Source of the DNA: Ruania halotolerans
Lineage (GTDB): Bacteria > Actinomycetota > Actinomycetes > Actinomycetales > Beutenbergiaceae
Reading direction: 5' to 3'
Assembly (NCBI RefSeq): GCF_021049285.1
Contig: NZ_CP088017.1
Span: 1,809,380 to 1,873,379, forward strand
DNA: 64,000 nucleotides
In this document: one piece after another, positions 62,197 through 64,000 of the stretch
Position numbering within the stretch: position 1 is the stretch's first letter
Layout: every line of letters begins with the position of its first letter
Translations under genes and position numbers: made by a program
Notes under the pieces: generated by a model
Databases searched by the model: none
What the model was told of the DNA's origin: nothing
The model's input: only the letters and a program-made list of their open reading frames with translations

Positions 62197-64000
62197 TCAG
62201 CAGCGGCCCTGCATGATGCAACGCAACTGGCCCTTCATCTTCGGTGGCACATCGCGCAGCTGCTCCTCGAACTCACCCGGCGGGTTCCCGTCACCGTCCC
62301 GGTCGATGGTGAACACGGCCGAATCGACGCTCTCCACGTGGTCCGGGTTCTCCGGGTCGCCCAACGCGTTCACCGCCGTCACCTCGATGATGTAGTCGCC
62401 GTCAGGCACGTCCCATTCGTTGTTGTGGCGTCCCGCTCGGTACACCGAGGCGAGTACGCCATCCCATGTATAGGGAGTGAACGCCTCGGCCCCGCCGGAG
62501 CGGCCAACAAACTCGGTATCAACGAACGTCGCCGTCGGACCGATGGCCGACCCGCGCTCGCCGTCCACTGCCGCATACACGGTCAGATCGACTGATTGCG
62601 CCGGGTGTTCCAGGTGAACGAGGAACGTCGGTACGTCACCGTCGGCCATCGAGTACGTGGCCCCGTCGGGCATCAGATCCCACGTGCCGTTCATCGTGCA
62701 ATCCACTCCGATGAGCCGATCACACGAGGTGAGCTGCCCGAGTACTGGCATCCCGTAGCCGATGTCGGTGAGCAGCGGCAGCGCCTGGTAATCGCCGGCG
62801 AACCCCACGTAGGGGACCCGCACGGGCTCGCCCTCCTGAGGCGCAAGCGTCAGGTACCCGCCGTACTGGGCCAACTCCAGGTCCTCCGGCGGGGCGATCG
62901 TCACGTCGAAGGAGACGGTACTACCGGCCGGCACGGTGACACTCTCCGGTGCCTCGACCGTGCTGACGCCATACAAGAACGTCGGGTTGTTCGGATCACC
63001 GTTCGTGGCGATCGCATCCTCGGCCGTCACCGTGTACGTGACATCGGCGTCGCTGTCGTTGTGCACCGTCAACGTCTCTGAGACCGGGCCGCCCTCACTC
63101 TCACCGAGCTCAATCGCACCGGGAGAAACCCGGGTGGAGGCAAGGATCGCGTCGTCGATGTCCAGCATGCCCGCGCCCTGCCGGAACACCGGCTCCAATA
63201 GACCGATGCTGGGATCGAGCGACCAGAGGGCAGGATCGGCCGTGTTCTGCAGGAGCTCACGGATCTGACCAGGTTCGAGATCGTCCCGCGCCTCGAGCAA
63301 GAGCGCGACGCCTCCGGCCACGTGCGGCGCCGCCATCGAGGTCCCGGACTTCGAGCCGTAGCCGCCCTGCTCGAGCGGGATGGTCGACCAGATCTGGCCA
63401 CCGGGAGCGCCGAGATCGGGCTTGAGTTGCAGGTCCGCGGCCAAACCATAGGAGCTGAAGTCGGAGATCAGTCCCGCCGTCGGATTCGGTACCGAGGCAG
63501 TCTCATCGGTCCACACCAGATCCGTTGCCGTCCCGTCGGCCAGTGCCTCCACTAGAGACGTTCCGTCCGCCAGTGAGATCGAGACCACGGGGATGGTGAT
63601 CGGGGTCGCGCCTTCCACCGTGGGTGTGACCAGCCCGGGAGCATTGTTATAGAGCACCATGCCGGCGGCTCCGGAGTCCTGGACGTTCACGGCCTTGATG
63701 TGGAACGAGCAGTCTCCGCGCTGGATCACCACGAGTTGCCCGCTGTAGTCACCACCGAGCGGCCCGCAGGCCAGCGGATCGTCGTCGGGCAGAGCGAGTT
63801 CGCCGCCGCCGCTCTCGGGCACCTCGGCCGAACCTGATGCCTGGACGAACGGGTACTGCGCATCGTCCGGGCTCGTGCGGAACACTGTGGTGGTGAAATC
63901 GACGTTGTCGTAGGAGGCAACTCCGATCACCTCCTCACCCACACCGGGAGCACCAGCGGCCCAGGTGCCGAGGTCGCCGTTGTTGCCGATCGAAGCAACC
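62197..64000 (-). CDS. Subtilisin-like serine protease (S8), C-terminal part, N-terminus off window
   Basis: The frame is open to the right window edge, so the start and the catalytic Asp and His lie beyond it. The visible ~600 residues begin with 'VASIGNNGDLGTWAAGAPGV', the oxyanion Asn region. A protease-associated domain is inserted ('YSGQLVVIQRGDCSFHIKAVNVQDSGAAGMVLYNN'). The catalytic Ser sits in 'GSKSGTSMAAPHVAGGVALL' (around 63339), followed by Fn3-like domains ('TRVSPGAIELGESEGGPVSETLTVHNDSDADV'), and it ends without a sorting signal. Residues between suggest a secreted high-molecular-mass subtilase. Confidence 0.93.
   Translation of the reverse strand, partial: VASIGNNGDLGTWAAGAPGVGEEVIGVASYDNVDFTTTVFRTSPDDAQYPFVQASGSAEVPESGGGELALPDDDPLACGPLGGDYSGQLVVIQRGDCSFHIKAVNVQDSGAAGMVLYNNAPGLVTPTVEGATPITIPVVSISLADGTSLVEALADGTATDLVWTDETASVPNPTAGLISDFSSYGLAADLQLKPDLGAPGGQIWSTIPLEQGGYGSKSGTSMAAPHVAGGVALLLEARDDLEPGQIRELLQNTADPALWSLDPSIGLLEPVFRQGAGMLDIDDAILASTRVSPGAIELGESEGGPVSETLTVHNDSDADVTYTVTAEDAIATNGDPNNPTFLYGVSTVEAPESVTVPAGSTVSFDVTIAPPEDLELAQYGGYLTLAPQEGEPVRVPYVGFAGDYQALPLLTDIGYGMPVLGQLTSCDRLIGVDCTMNGTWDLMPDGATYSMADGDVPTFLVHLEHPAQSVDLTVYAAVDGERGSAIGPTATFVDTEFVGRSGGAEAFTPYTWDGVLASVYRAGRHNNEWDVPDGDYIIEVTAVNALGDPENPDHVESVDSAVFTIDRDGDGNPPGEFEEQLRDVPPKMKGQLRCIMQGRC

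Overview
The window is high-GC actinobacterial chromosome. A mycothione reductase implies mycothiol chemistry, a deazaflavin-dependent nitroreductase-family protein is present, GTG starts and stop/start overlaps of the GTGA/ATGA type are common, and surface proteins end in LAxTG sorting signals. A micrococcale (for example the Ruaniaceae/Beutenbergiaceae area) fits best, but that placement is a guess from gene content. I see no rRNA, prophage, insertion sequence or CRISPR array, and no gene-free stretch longer than about 300 bases.

Layout. 69-4086 is a complete iron-siderophore ABC importer (binding lipoprotein, two FecCD permeases, ATPase). 4226-10546 holds housekeeping and redox genes: M23 peptidase, deazaflavin-type reductase, GH15 glucoamylase/trehalase, glucose-6-phosphate dehydrogenase, exonuclease III and a methyltransferase. 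10782-15350 is a 1522-residue cell-wall-anchored metallophosphoesterase with lamin-tail domains. 15457-22306 carries a DUF1540 pair, pirin, a stress-type SDR, a membrane protein, mycothione reductase, a YbjQ protein and a Gfo/Idh/MocA dehydrogenase. 22312-28791 is a LacI regulator divergent from a tandem-HAD protein and a complete ECF-type vitamin/metabolite importer. 28890-32970 is a PadR-controlled ABC exporter. 33121-42000 mixes small genes, two of which carry N-terminal frameshifts (a DUF899 protein and an aminoglycoside-phosphotransferase-like kinase), with a Rieske lipoprotein, AI-2E exporter, pentapeptide-repeat protein, TrmL, an AAA ATPase and an ATP-dependent DNA ligase. 42044-57602 is a glycan-use locus: GH38 alpha-mannosidase, ROK repressor, CUT1 sugar importer, sulfatase, a second CUT1 importer with its own ROK regulator, a DUF4862 protein and a dehydrogenase. 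The right end has a small-molecule kinase, a second sortase substrate, a membrane protein, tRNA-Leu(GAG) and the C-terminal part of a subtilisin-like protease that runs off the window.

How the genes work together. The clearest regulatory circuits visible in the DNA are: two 14-bp LacI-type operators in perfect inverted orientation between the LacI gene and the HAD-ECF operon; a PadR dyad just ahead of the padR-ABC operon; a TetR-type dyad between tetR and the DUF899 gene; and a related operator upstream of both the mannosidase and the binding-protein gene, linking the first ROK repressor to both. Neither CUT1 importer has an ATPase gene nearby, so both probably share a genomic MsiK-type ATPase. 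The least described unit is the LacI / HAD-HAD / ECF module, whose substrate I cannot name.
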